Source of the DNA: Gammaproteobacteria bacterium
Lineage (GTDB): Bacteria > Pseudomonadota > Gammaproteobacteria > Steroidobacterales > Steroidobacteraceae
Length of the DNA stretch: 64,000 bases
Assembly (NCBI GenBank): GCA_947455595.1
Contig: CANGOP010000009.1
Location: 61,948-125,947 of the forward strand
Direction: 5' to 3'
Below are positions 1 through 8,745 of the stretch, piece after piece. The notes beneath the pieces are model-generated. The model made no database searches, was not told the origin of the DNA, and saw only the letters and a program-made list of their open reading frames with translations. Both the position numbers and the translations under genes were made by a program. How positions within the stretch are numbered: the first letter of the stretch is position 1; each line of letters begins with the position of its first letter.

Positions 1-186
1 GGTTGCTCGATGTGCCTAGGTATGAACGGAGACACCGTGACCAAGGGCGCGTATTGCGTCAGCACCAGCAACCGGAACTTCGAAGGTCGTCAGGGCGTCG
101 GATCGCGCACCCTGCTCGCCTCACCGGCCACCGCCGTCGCCGCCGCCATCGCCGGTCACGTTGCCGACGCCCGTCAGCTCTCCTGA
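1..186 (+). CDS. leuC: 3-isopropylmalate dehydratase large subunit, C-terminal end only
   Basis: Last 61 codons of LeuC, running in from the left edge. The large subunit carries the [4Fe-4S] cluster and, with LeuD, isomerises 2-isopropylmalate to 3-isopropylmalate in leucine synthesis. Visible here are the final cluster cysteines in GCSMCLGMN and the conserved NRNFEGRQG and [13 protein letters not shown] stretches of the aconitase family. The stop codon lies 8 bp before leuD, so the genes form a leuCDB operon. The identity is secure; the upstream part is outside the window. Confidence 0.95.
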   Translation, partial: GCSMCLGMNGDTVTKGAYCVSTSNRNFEGRQGVGSRTLLASPATAVAAAIAGHVADARQLS

Positions 187-194
187 GGTCTGTC

Positions 195-773
195 ATGGAA
201 CCCATTCGCATGATCCGCTCGCGCACCGTCGTGATCGCGAGCACCAATATCGATACCGACCAGCTCATGCCGGCGCGCTTCCTCACCACGACGACGCGGG
301 AAGGCTTGGGTCAGCATCTCTTTGCCGACTGGCGTTATGACGCCGCCGGACAGCCGATTCCCTCCTTCGTACTCAATCAGCCGCAAGCCAAGGGCTGCCA
401 GATCCTCGTCGCAGGGCGGAACATCGGCTGCGGTTCATCACGCGAGCATGCGCCCTGGGGGCTCTATGACTACGGCTTTCGCGCGGTGGTTTCGACCGAG
501 ATCGCCGACATTTTTCGCAACAACTCGCTGAAGAACGGCCTCGTGCCCGTGGTGGTTGACGAGGCCACGCACGCGTGGCTCCTGGAGAACCCGGGCGCCG
601 AGATCAGCATCGATCTTGAGAGCCGCGTACTGCGGTTACCGGACGGTCGCGAAGTGACCTTCCCGATGGAAAGTTTTGCGCGCTACTGCCTCTTGAACGG
701 CGTTGATGAGACCGGTTATCTGCTCTCGCAGATTCCGGCCATCGAAGCGTACGAGCAGAGGATCGGCGCATGA
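195..773 (+). CDS. leuD: 3-isopropylmalate dehydratase small subunit
   Basis: A 192-residue LeuD, the swivel subunit that completes isopropylmalate isomerase with LeuC in the cytoplasm. It starts at the ATG just after the leuC stop ([14 protein letters not shown]). Family landmarks are [13 protein letters not shown] near the N-terminus, [13 protein letters not shown] around residue 75 and the [14 protein letters not shown] stretch. The length is close to the usual 190-215 residues. Reading the frame further upstream only adds sequence lying over leuC in another frame, so that start is rejected. The stop overlaps the leuB start by 4 bp (ATGA), indicating translational coupling. Confidence 0.96.
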   Translation: MEPIRMIRSRTVVIASTNIDTDQLMPARFLTTTTREGLGQHLFADWRYDAAGQPIPSFVLNQPQAKGCQILVAGRNIGCGSSREHAPWGLYDYGFRAVVSTEIADIFRNNSLKNGLVPVVVDEATHAWLLENPGAEISIDLESRVLRLPDGREVTFPMESFARYCLLNGVDETGYLLSQIPAIEAYEQRIGA

Positions 774-1825
774 AGGCCCTGATCGCGCTCATGGCCGGTG
801 ATGGCATCGGTCCGGAAGTCACCGCCGAAGCGGTGCGTTGCCTCAACGTCGTGGCCCGTCAGCACGGCCATGATTTTGCATTTGAGGCCGCCCCGGTGGG
901 CGCAATCGCCATCGAAACCACGGGCTCACCGCTGCCGGAGCCCACGCTGGCGCTCGCCAAGCGCTGCGATGCGATTCTCTTCGGCGCCATCGGCACGCCA
1001 AAGTACGCCGATCCCACCCTGAAGGTGCGCCCCGAGCAAGGGCTGCTCAAGCTGCGCCAAGAACTCGGGCTGTATGCCAACCTGCGACCGGTGACCTGTT
1101 TCCCGTCGGTGTATGACGTCTCACCGCTCAAGCCTGAACTCCTGGCGGGCGTTGACATCATGGTCATCCGCGAGCTGACCGGCGGGATCTATTTCGGTGA
1201 GAAGACCCGCACCGAGACCTCGGCCACCGACATCTGCACGTACACCGTCGCCGAAGTCGAGCGCATCGTGCGTTTGGGCGCGACCTTGGCGCGTGCCCGT
1301 CGCGGCAAGCTCTGCTCGGTCGACAAGGCAAATGTCCTAGAAACCTCGCGGCTGTGGCGCTCCGTCGTTCAGCCCATCATGAAGGACGAGTTCCCGGACG
1401 TCGCGCTGGAGCACATGTACATTGACGCGGCCGCGATGCACCTGCTGCGTCGCCCGTCAGATTTCGACGTCGTGATCACCGAGAACATGTTCGGCGACAT
1501 TCTCACCGACGAAGCCTCAATGCTGCCGGGGTCGTTAGGGTTATGTCCGTCGGCATCGCTCGGCACCGGCACGCGCGGCCTGTACGAGCCCATCCACGGT
1601 TCGGCGCCGGACATCGCCGGAAGGGGTATCGCCAATCCGTACGCGACGATCCTCTCCGCCGCCATGCTCCTGCGTCATTCGCTGGGGCTTGAATCCGAAG
1701 CCCGACAGATCGAGGCAGCGGTTGCGTCGGCGCTCGCGGACGGCGTGCGCACTGCCGACTTAAAGCCCACAGGCCAGCCCGCCAACACGCGCGAGGCCGG
1801 CGATGCGGTGGTCGCCCGCCTCTAG
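770..1825 (+). CDS. leuB: 3-isopropylmalate dehydrogenase
   Basis: A 351-residue LeuB, which oxidatively decarboxylates 3-isopropylmalate to 2-oxoisocaproate with NAD+. It opens with [10 protein letters not shown] and contains the substrate-binding [15 protein letters not shown] and [11 protein letters not shown], the metal-site region [15 protein letters not shown], and the NAD-binding [12 protein letters not shown]. The start overlaps the leuD stop. It converges on the alkaline phosphatase gene with only 18 bp between stop codons, and no clear terminator hairpin is visible there. Isocitrate or tartrate dehydrogenase are relatives, but the leu operon context decides the call. Confidence 0.96.
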   Translation: MKALIALMAGDGIGPEVTAEAVRCLNVVARQHGHDFAFEAAPVGAIAIETTGSPLPEPTLALAKRCDAILFGAIGTPKYADPTLKVRPEQGLLKLRQELGLYANLRPVTCFPSVYDVSPLKPELLAGVDIMVIRELTGGIYFGEKTRTETSATDICTYTVAEVERIVRLGATLARARRGKLCSVDKANVLETSRLWRSVVQPIMKDEFPDVALEHMYIDAAAMHLLRRPSDFDVVITENMFGDILTDEASMLPGSLGLCPSASLGTGTRGLYEPIHGSAPDIAGRGIANPYATILSAAMLLRHSLGLESEARQIEAAVASALADGVRTADLKPTGQPANTREAGDAVVARL

Positions 1826-1843
1826 GGGCGACCGGGCATCCGC

Positions 1844-3829
1844 CTAGCGGGCGGGATCGTTTGCGCCGCGCCGCACCGCGTTCACGATCGCGAAGAAAAC
1901 GTCCGTATTGTCGATCACCCCATGGAAGCGTCGGCTGCCGGCGCCCATGGCCGACAACGGCACGTCCGCACCCGTATGCGTTGCCGAATCTCCCTCCACT
2001 TGTCCGGTGACGAGAAAGTCGCCCCGCACATCGCGCTGCAGCGGCGTGGTCGGATAGTCCTTGGGATACACCGGAAATGGGGACGGCGCCTGCGAGGGCT
2101 GCACGCCATCCGCCAAGGGACGCGGATTGGCCAACCAGTCTTCATGCCGATCCGGATTGGCGCCATAGCCGATCAGCAACTTGTGATCCGGATCCATGGA
2201 CTGTGGGAAGCCGTCGTCCAAGATCGCGTATTGCGGAAAACCCGCTTGCTCATACGTGCCGACAACCCCGTTACGTAGCGCGGTGCCAGAGGCGCGTTCG
2301 GCCCGTTCGTGCAGCTCGGCATTGCTCACTCGCGAGGCCCCAATGATCGAGGAACCACCGGTCTCGTGATCGGCCGTGACGATGACCAGCGTGTCTGGAT
2401 GGCGCTGTGCAAACGCCTGAGCCACGGCGACCGCACGATCGAATTCCAGAACCTCATCGATCCAGCGGTCGGCATCCATCGCATGCGCCTGCTTGTCGAT
2501 TGAGGCACCCTCGACCATCAGGTAGAAACCCTTGGGCGCGCGCGCCAAGACCGCTAACGCCTTCTCGGTCATCTCATCGAGCAAGGGCTGATCGGTCAAC
2601 CCGAACTCATCGGTGACGAGCCCTTGGCCGCGCCGGCCGGCAATCTTGTCGTAGGCGACGTTCATGTTGCCGTAGGCGAAGAGTCCCAGAATCGGCTTGT
2701 CGGCAGATGCACTCGACAGTTCAGTCGCCGTCGACACATATTGAAAGCCCGCGGCTGCAAAATCATCGATCAAATGCCGCTCGGGATCGATCCGCCCGGC
2801 GGCCATACCCCAACCCGCGCGCAGTGCGTCGGAGGCCTGATAGTCATGTTTGGCGCTGCGCGAGGAGCCCGTCGATCCGGCCGGCAGAAACCAACGCCGC
2901 CCGCCGCCCATCAGCACCGACAAGCCCGTGAGGCCCCGATCATCCAGATACTGGTCAACGATCCCGGTCCCGGCACTGCGATTCGAACTGTGCACCGCAT
3001 TGGCCGCCGGCGTCGCGTCGAACACGTCGGCCGTGGTCACGAGCCCGAGTGCTTTGCCCTCGGTGCGATGCAGGTACTCTGACAGATACTCCACCCGTGG
3101 ATTGTCGAAGGGGTCGACCGTATCGTCTGGCCAAACGCCTTCTTCATTGTTCGCCGCTTTGTTGCCGGTCACGTAATTGGACATACCGGGCGAGGAGTCC
3201 GTCACGATGGAGTTGAGACTCGCCGTGCGCACGAGTGCGACGTCTGGGAACGTGTCCATCGCCAGCAAACTCTTGGCTTTGCCCTGCGTATAGCCGTGAC
3301 CCACGATCCGCGCCGCGGTGCGATGCGCAATGCCCATCCCGTCACCGAGCAGCAGGATCACGTTACGGACGCGACCGCCCTGCCCCTGCAACCTCTCAAT
3401 CAGAAACTCGCCCTCAGCCTCGGCCGACTGGCCATCGCTTTGCGCCGCGACGACCGTGAGGCGATGACGCCCCGCCTGCAATACGCTGCAACCGCGCCGC
3501 GAGGCCACGGTCGTCCCCGCGGGCGTGGGTCGATGGTCAGCCAAGGTCGCATTGAGTCCACTGCGGACCATCTCGGCCGCGCCGTCGCTCAGCGAGTGCC
3601 CGTCGATGCGAAATTCGACACTGCGGATGTCGGTACCCGCATCGGGCACCACCGTCGCCTGCACGTCAAAGCGTTGCCCGGGCATGAAGCGGGCGACGAT
3701 CGGGTCCGCTTGGCCACTCCGAAAGCGCTCACTCGGCGGCGTGAGCCGAACAATCTGGGGAGCCGCGAACACCGGCAGCGCGAGCGGCGCCAGCGTGAGA
3801 AGGGTCCATAACCGCCGTTGCGTGATCAT
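1844..3829 (-). CDS. secreted alkaline phosphatase (PhoA superfamily) with an N-terminal extra domain
   Basis: A 661-residue exported phosphomonoesterase. The start is the ATG that follows a GGAGGAGA ribosome site and begins a signal peptide (MITQRRLWTLLTLAPLALPV, cleaved after FAA). Residues from about 20 to 140 form an extra beta-rich region resembling an Ig/fibronectin-like module. The catalytic domain follows, with metal ligand LLLGDGMG, the nucleophile region VTDSSPGMSNY, TADVFDATPAANAVH, EGASIDKQAHAMDADRW, VTADHETGG and a C-terminal HTGADVPL histidine. All expected Zn/Mg ligands appear present. The substrate range is not evident. It lies 60 bp downstream of metB on the same strand and may be partly cotranscribed. 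Confidence 0.88.
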   Translation of the reverse strand: MITQRRLWTLLTLAPLALPVFAAPQIVRLTPPSERFRSGQADPIVARFMPGQRFDVQATVVPDAGTDIRSVEFRIDGHSLSDGAAEMVRSGLNATLADHRPTPAGTTVASRRGCSVLQAGRHRLTVVAAQSDGQSAEAEGEFLIERLQGQGGRVRNVILLLGDGMGIAHRTAARIVGHGYTQGKAKSLLAMDTFPDVALVRTASLNSIVTDSSPGMSNYVTGNKAANNEEGVWPDDTVDPFDNPRVEYLSEYLHRTEGKALGLVTTADVFDATPAANAVHSSNRSAGTGIVDQYLDDRGLTGLSVLMGGGRRWFLPAGSTGSSRSAKHDYQASDALRAGWGMAAGRIDPERHLIDDFAAAGFQYVSTATELSSASADKPILGLFAYGNMNVAYDKIAGRRGQGLVTDEFGLTDQPLLDEMTEKALAVLARAPKGFYLMVEGASIDKQAHAMDADRWIDEVLEFDRAVAVAQAFAQRHPDTLVIVTADHETGGSSIIGASRVSNAELHERAERASGTALRNGVVGTYEQAGFPQYAILDDGFPQSMDPDHKLLIGYGANPDRHEDWLANPRPLADGVQPSQAPSPFPVYPKDYPTTPLQRDVRGDFLVTGQVEGDSATHTGADVPLSAMGAGSRRFHGVIDNTDVFFAIVNAVRRGANDPAR

Positions 3830-3889
3830 CCTGTCTCCTCCCTTCCAGTGTCCGCTTCGCCGCGCGTCGTGCATCCGCGAGTCGCCAAC

Positions 3890-5056
3890 TTACGCCGCTG
3901 CGAGCGCTCTGGCGAGCGCATCGTCGAGATCCGCACACAGGTCAGCGCCAGCCTCGATGCCGATCGACAGGCGCAACAGGCCGTCCACGAGGCCGGCGCG
4001 CGCCTTCGCGTCTTCCGTCATCGACGCATGCGTCATCGTCGCCGGATGCGCAATCAGGCTTTCCACGCCGCCGAGCGACTCCGCCAGCGTAAAGCACGTC
4101 AATTGCGACACAAACGCGCGCACGGCGGGCAGACCACCCTTGAGTTCAAAACTGAGCATCGCCCCATAGCCGGACTGCTGTCGACGGGCCAATGCGTGTT
4201 GCGGGTGGCTCGGCAGTCCCGGGTAATGCACCACCTGGACCGCCGGGTGGGCGACCAACCGCTCGGCAATGAGCGCCGCATTACGGGCGTGAACCTCGAG
4301 GCGTGCGTGCAGGGTACGCAGACCGCGTAGGGTGAGATAACTGTCGAAGGCGCCCCCGGTGAGGCCCAGACAATTCGCCCACCAAGCGATGTCCGCATGC
4401 AGGTCGGCATTCGCGCTGACGATCACGCCGCCAACGACATCGCTGTGACCGTTCAGATACTTCGTGGTGGAGTGCGTGACGATATCGGCACCCAAGGCCA
4501 ACGGTTGCTGCCAGAGCGGCGTCAAAAACGTGTTGTCGACGGCGACCGTCGCACCGACGTCTTTCGCCGCCGCGATGACGGCGCTCAGATCCGTAATGCG
4601 CAACAACGGGTTCGACGGCGTCTCGATCCACACCAGTTTTGGGCGCAGGGCCATCGCCGCTGCGGTGTCGGCCGCATCGGTGAAATTCACGAACTGCACC
4701 CGCAAGGCGCCCTGTCGCTGTAACGCATTGAGCAGACGAATGGTCCCGCCGTAGCAGTCATGCGGTGCCAACACTAAGTCGTCGGCGCGACACTGCTGAT
4801 GCAGAACGACGCTCACGGCGCCCATGCCGGAAGCCGTGACCACGGCACCGACACCCCCTTCCAGCGCTGCGAGCGCCTCGGCCAGTTGATCGCGGGTCGG
4901 GTTGCCTGACCGTGAGTAGTCGTACGGACCTTTACCGTCAAAACCGTCAAACGCGTAATTCGACGACAGGTAAATCGGCGGCACGACCGACCGATAGGCC
5001 GGGTCCGCCGCGAGCGCTGCGCGCACTGTGCGCGTCTGTCGAGTCGGCGTCTTCAT
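3890..5056 (-). CDS. metB: cystathionine gamma-synthase (PLP-dependent)
   Basis: A 388-residue Cys/Met-metabolism PLP enzyme. Members join an O-acyl-homoserine with cysteine to give cystathionine, or with sulfide in sulfhydrylases. Visible landmarks are YSRSGNPTRDQLAEALAALEGG, the cofactor-stacking APHDCYGGT, ETPSNPLLRI, the PLP lysine in HSTTKYLNGHSDVVGG, and the C-terminal ESLGGVESLIAHPATMTHASM. The start overlaps the metX stop by 4 bp, so the pair is a coupled metX-metB unit under the SAM riboswitch upstream of metX. Overall likeness to MetB (LAWWAN-type and GGAFDSYLTLRGLRT stretches) favours cystathionine gamma-synthase over O-succinylhomoserine sulfhydrylase. Confidence 0.88.
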   Translation of the reverse strand: MKTPTRQTRTVRAALAADPAYRSVVPPIYLSSNYAFDGFDGKGPYDYSRSGNPTRDQLAEALAALEGGVGAVVTASGMGAVSVVLHQQCRADDLVLAPHDCYGGTIRLLNALQRQGALRVQFVNFTDAADTAAAMALRPKLVWIETPSNPLLRITDLSAVIAAAKDVGATVAVDNTFLTPLWQQPLALGADIVTHSTTKYLNGHSDVVGGVIVSANADLHADIAWWANCLGLTGGAFDSYLTLRGLRTLHARLEVHARNAALIAERLVAHPAVQVVHYPGLPSHPQHALARRQQSGYGAMLSFELKGGLPAVRAFVSQLTCFTLAESLGGVESLIAHPATMTHASMTEDAKARAGLVDGLLRLSIGIEAGADLCADLDDALARALAAA

Positions 5057-6057
5057 CCCTCCGTTCCTTCCAAGGCGGCAGCGAAGATGGGTTTTAAGGC
5101 CTCACCTTCTTTCAAAAAGGCGTCGTGCCCGTAGAGCGAATCGAGCGTCACGAGCCGACCCTTCGGCAGTCGATGGGCATACGCCTGCATATAGGTGTAC
5201 GGGACAAGTTCGTCTTCCGGGACGGCGACGGCGACGGTCGGCACCCGGATCTCGCTCGGGTCGATCGCAAAAAGGTCGATGGACTCGGACAAGGCTACGA
5301 ACGACTCCGGACGATACTGGGCCACGTACGCATCGCCCCGCGCGAACAAATAGTCTTCGACCGGCAAGCGGTGACGATCTTCATCGCGTCGCGCCGGACC
5401 TGAGAAGCGCTGTTCGAACTCGCGCGGCGTCCGGTAGGTGGTCATGGCCAGCGCCCGCGCGAGTTTCAGTCCCCCTTCGGGATCGCCCCGCTGAATTCCA
5501 AAGCGGACGATCTCGCGCTCGACGGCGCGCCAGCCCGAAGCCAAGGGATGTACCCGCTCTGCGGCGGAAATGACGAGCAAGCGCGGCGCCAACTGCGGAT
5601 AGCGCGCCCCTAAGGCCATCACCACCTGTGCGCCGTAGGAGGCACCCACAGCCGCTTGCAGCGTGATGTTGAGGTGTTGCAGTACCTGCGCAATCGCCTC
5701 CGCCTGATCGTAGGCGCTGATCGCAGGAAAGGCGGATCCCCCGCGGGCAGGGCCCGTCGATTCGGCGCTACCGCCCAGATAGTCGATACCGAGGGCCCGA
5801 TAACGGCTCGTGTCCAAGGCCCGACCATCGCCGACCACCGGTGACCACCAACCCATGTCCTCGAAGCCCACGCGCTTGTGACCGGAGATACCGCCCACCG
5901 CGAGAACCACGGGTGCCCCCGCAGGCCCGACCAGACGCCAAGCCATTCGCGCCTCTTCCAGCACACCACCGTGGTGCAGAGGAAAGACAGGCGACAACGC
6001 CACCACGCCTTGCGTGGCCTGTGAATGGGCGGTTGCGGACTCAAACAAGGCGGACAT
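5053..6057 (-). CDS. metX: homoserine O-acyltransferase, MetX family (short alpha/beta-hydrolase form)
   Basis: A 334-residue alpha/beta-hydrolase fold acyltransferase that activates homoserine for methionine synthesis. The nucleophile elbow reads AVGASYGAQVVMALG; an acidic residue lies in VAVPEDELVP, and the C-terminal YGHDAFLKE supplies the catalytic histidine and a nearby aspartate. The N-terminal LAVGGISGHKRVGF and GIDYLGGSAESTGP match the short MetX type. The donor (acetyl- or succinyl-CoA) cannot be read reliably from the sequence. Translation starts after a GAGGAG site that can be buried in a hairpin downstream of the SAM riboswitch. It is coupled to metB by a 4-bp overlap. Confidence 0.85.
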   Translation of the reverse strand: MSALFESATAHSQATQGVVALSPVFPLHHGGVLEEARMAWRLVGPAGAPVVLAVGGISGHKRVGFEDMGWWSPVVGDGRALDTSRYRALGIDYLGGSAESTGPARGGSAFPAISAYDQAEAIAQVLQHLNITLQAAVGASYGAQVVMALGARYPQLAPRLLVISAAERVHPLASGWRAVEREIVRFGIQRGDPEGGLKLARALAMTTYRTPREFEQRFSGPARRDEDRHRLPVEDYLFARGDAYVAQYRPESFVALSESIDLFAIDPSEIRVPTVAVAVPEDELVPYTYMQAYAHRLPKGRLVTLDSLYGHDAFLKEGEALKPIFAAALEGTEG

Positions 6058-6065
6058 CCCGGCTC

Positions 6066-6095
6066 CTCAGGGCTTCCCAACACAGCACTCCTGAG
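6066..6095 (-). promoter_or_regulatory. putative ribosome-site-sequestering hairpin of the metX leader
   Basis: On the transcript, CUCAGG (6095-6090) can pair with CCUGAG (6071-6066). This places part of the metX Shine-Dalgarno GAGGAG in a stem. A competing pairing joins GGGCUUC (6134-6128), directly after the riboswitch P1 stem, with GAAGCCC (6076-6070). The two structures exclude each other, which is the arrangement expected of a translational on/off switch. This is inferred from base pairing only. Confidence 0.5.
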
Positions 6096-6134
6096 ATGCG
6101 CCCGTGGCGCGCCCCATCCGGTCGGATGAAGCCC

Positions 6135-6238
6135 CCTATCTACCGACACCCGAAGGGCGCCGCAGGAGTTGGCACCTGAACGCAGAGCGCAGGTTGCCCC
6201 GGCTTCAAAGGGCCAGTCCCTCAGCCGGTCTAGATAGG
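6135..6238 (-). ncRNA. SAM-I (S-box) riboswitch aptamer
   Basis: The leader of metX on the minus strand contains the S-box core in order: GAGGGACUGGCCC, GAAGCC, GGCAACC, then GGUGCCAACUCC. The ends form a perfect 8-bp P1 stem, CCUAUCUA (6238-6231) with UAGAUAGG (6142-6135). The aptamer is about 104 nt, normal for SAM-I. It would turn off metX-metB when S-adenosylmethionine is plentiful. No run of U follows, so control is probably translational, through the hairpin next to the metX start. Confidence 0.9.
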
Positions 6239-6415
6239 CGCGCGAAGTCTACGGCGCAACCGCCGGTGGGTCAACGACGGGGTTCCCGACGCGAGGATCA
6301 GCCGACAGGCGCGCACACTGAGGGGGGCGTGTGGCCCTGATGGACCGAACAGCGGCACCGCGATCCCACGCGCGACCCCGCCCCGGGGACGCACGCGTGA
6401 CGCCGGTGGCATCCG
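6239..6415. other. intergenic stretch between MFS stop and riboswitch
   Basis: No gene is supported here. It should hold the metX promoter on the minus strand, but no convincing -35/-10 pair can be picked out, and no clear terminator hairpin for the MFS gene is seen. Confidence 0.4.
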
Positions 6416-7591
6416 CTAACGAATGGGCTGACCGGCGCGCGCCATCCACAAGCTCAGGGCGCCCAGCGCGCTCACGCCTGCGGCCAGTTGGAAGGCAAGC
6501 GTGGGCCCCATCGACGCCCAGATCGCTCCAAAGGCGATGGCACCCGGCAACACCCCGAGTCCCGACAATAAATAATACGCGCCATAGAGACTGCCGCGAT
6601 GTGCCTCGGGCGCCGCATCGGCCACCAAGGCGCGCTCGGCAGGCTCCGCAACGGCCAGACTGCCGCCGTATAGCAGCACGATGCCCAGCGCCGACCATCC
6701 CGTGACGCTCGGACTCGACAGCGTCCACAGCGCCGCCACCCGCGCCAGCCACGCCACCGCCAGGACCGGCAGCCGCCCGACGCGATCCGCCAACACGCCC
6801 GCTGGAATCGCCACCGCCATCTTCACCGCACTGGTCGCCGCCCACAGCAGCGGCAAGCCAATCAACGCGACGCCGTGTAAACGTGCCCACACCATCAAGA
6901 ACGCTTCCGGCACGGCCGCAAAGGAGAGCACCGTCGCCGCCCCCAGCAATCCCCACAACCGACGATCCAGCGCACCCCACCGCAACGCCGGAAGCGGCAA
7001 GGGCGGCGCCGAGGCAGCCGCCGGCAAGGCGCGCCACAGCATGACGAGGAGCACGGCACCCGGAACGGCAGAGAAGGCAAAGACCGCCGGCACGGACGCG
7101 CCAAGCGCCAGCAGCCCGGCAGCCAGCAGCGGGCCTAACATTGCGCCCGTATGATCCAGTGAGCGTTGTACCCCAAAAGCCACTCCGCGTTCGGCCGGCG
7201 CAACGGATGCGGCGATCAAGGCGTCTCGTGGCGCACTGCGCAGCCCCTTACCCAGACGATCGATGAGGCGCAGACACAAGACCAGCGGCCAGACCAAGCT
7301 CGCCGCCAAGAGCGGTCGACCGACATTGGAGAGTGCGTATCCGCCGCGGACCAGACGCCCGGCCGGCACACCACGATCCAACAGTGCGCCACCGAGCAGT
7401 CGCAGCACACCAGCGGCCGCTTCTGCACAGCCCTCAATGACGCCCACTATCAGCGCACTACCCCCCAGGGCGCCGGTGATGAACGCCGGCAACAGTGGCG
7501 CCACCATCTCGCTGGCTGAGTCATTCAACAACGCCGCGAAGCCCAAGACGTAGACCGTCTTCGGTAATCGGAGGGCGAGACGCCAGTTCAT
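6416..7591 (-). CDS. MFS transporter (12 membrane segments)
   Basis: A 391-residue major facilitator superfamily protein made almost entirely of hydrophobic helices in two halves. A typical loop 2-3 region (GVLRLLGGALLDRGVPAGRLVRGG) is followed by RLIDRLGKGLRSAPRDALIA, a motif seen in a subgroup of MFS permeases. The second half has the matching loop PAGVLADRVGRLPVLAVAW. Substrate unknown. It starts 9 bp after the asd stop on the same strand, so it is probably the last gene of the lysC/lysA-asd unit. Export of an amino acid or drug is possible but not shown. Confidence 0.82.
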   Translation of the reverse strand: MNWRLALRLPKTVYVLGFAALLNDSASEMVAPLLPAFITGALGGSALIVGVIEGCAEAAAGVLRLLGGALLDRGVPAGRLVRGGYALSNVGRPLLAASLVWPLVLCLRLIDRLGKGLRSAPRDALIAASVAPAERGVAFGVQRSLDHTGAMLGPLLAAGLLALGASVPAVFAFSAVPGAVLLVMLWRALPAAASAPPLPLPALRWGALDRRLWGLLGAATVLSFAAVPEAFLMVWARLHGVALIGLPLLWAATSAVKMAVAIPAGVLADRVGRLPVLAVAWLARVAALWTLSSPSVTGWSALGIVLLYGGSLAVAEPAERALVADAAPEAHRGSLYGAYYLLSGLGVLPGAIAFGAIWASMGPTLAFQLAAGVSALGALSLWMARAGQPIR

Positions 7592-7600
7592 GGCGATGGC

Positions 7601-8713
7601 TTAGGCGCGTTCCAACAGAATCCGCAACATTCGCCGCAACGGTTCCGCCGCACCCCACAACAGTTGGTCACCGACGGTGAAGGCCGTGAGGTACTCGCCA
7701 CCCATTGGCAGCTTGCGGATACGGCCGACTGGAATGGAGAGCGTGCCCGTCACCGCAGCGGGCGTGAGTTCGTTCATCGACTGCTCGCGCTCGTTGGGGA
7801 TGACACGCACCCAATCATTGGCCGCGGCCAGCATCGCTTCGATCTGCGCCAGCGGGCGATCCTCGGTGAGCTTGATGGTGAGCGCCTGACTGTGGCAGCG
7901 CATGGCGCCGACCCGGACACAGATCCCATCGACCGGGATCGGACGATCGCTTCGGCCGAGGATCTTGTTGGCCTCAACCCCACCCTTCCATTCTTCACGG
8001 CTCTGGCCGTTGCCCAGATCTTTATCGATCCATGGAATTAAGCTACCTGCCAGAGCGCGCCCGAATTCTTTTTGCGGTAACGCATCGCTACGCAGGTGCG
8101 CCGCCACCGCGGCATCCAGATCCAAGACCGATGAGCGCTCATCGGCCAGCAAGGCCGCTCCGGAGGCATACACCGAACCCATCTGTGCCACGAGCTCACG
8201 CATATTCGCAGCGCCGGCGCCGGAGGCCGCCTGGTACGTCATCGCAGTCACCCACTCCACGAGGCCTGCCTTAAACAGGCCGCCGAGTGCGAGCAACATC
8301 AGTGAGACGGTGCAGTTGCCGCCCACAAAATCTTTGCGACCGTCCGCGAGCGCGGCGTCGATGATCGGCCGATTGACCGGATCGAGAATGATGGTCACGC
8401 CCTCGTCCATCCGCAGCGTGGAGGCCGCGTCGATCCAGTACCCCTGCCAACCGCTGGCGCGCAGCGGCGCATGGATCGCACTGGTGTAATCGCCGCCTTG
8501 GCAGGTGATGATCGCATCCATCTGCGCGAGCGCCGCAAGGTCGTTACCGTCCTGCAAGACCGCCGTGCCTTGACCGACGTCTGGCGAACGTTGGCCGGCT
8601 TGAGAGGTGGAAAAGAAGATCGGCTTGATGAGCGCAAAGTCGCCCTCGGCTTTCATCCGATCCAGCAACACCGAACCCACCATTCCCCGCCATCCAACGA
8701 TTCCGACCTTCAT
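7601..8713 (-). CDS. asd: aspartate-semialdehyde dehydrogenase
   Basis: A 370-residue enzyme that reduces aspartyl phosphate to aspartate semialdehyde with NADPH, the branch point to lysine, threonine and methionine. It begins [20 protein letters not shown] (nucleotide-binding loop). The catalytic cysteine is in [11 protein letters not shown] and the histidine in [14 protein letters not shown]. The length and the FFSTSQAG segment match the proteobacterial E. coli-like class. It lies 32 bp downstream of the aspartokinase fusion gene, so two consecutive steps of the pathway are cotranscribed. Confidence 0.95.
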   Translation of the reverse strand: MKVGIVGWRGMVGSVLLDRMKAEGDFALIKPIFFSTSQAGQRSPDVGQGTAVLQDGNDLAALAQMDAIITCQGGDYTSAIHAPLRASGWQGYWIDAASTLRMDEGVTIILDPVNRPIIDAALADGRKDFVGGNCTVSLMLLALGGLFKAGLVEWVTAMTYQAASGAGAANMRELVAQMGSVYASGAALLADERSSVLDLDAAVAAHLRSDALPQKEFGRALAGSLIPWIDKDLGNGQSREEWKGGVEANKILGRSDRPIPVDGICVRVGAMRCHSQALTIKLTEDRPLAQIEAMLAAANDWVRVIPNEREQSMNELTPAAVTGTLSIPVGRIRKLPMGGEYLTAFTVGDQLLWGAAEPLRRMLRILLERA

Positions 8714-8745
8714 CTACATTCTCCTTAACGAACGACCACGGCCGC

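Noticed and set aside
6249..7037. A Gly/Arg-rich minus-strand frame overlapping the MFS gene
   Set aside because: It is another reading frame of the transporter gene; the overlapped frame has clear membrane helices and MFS loops.
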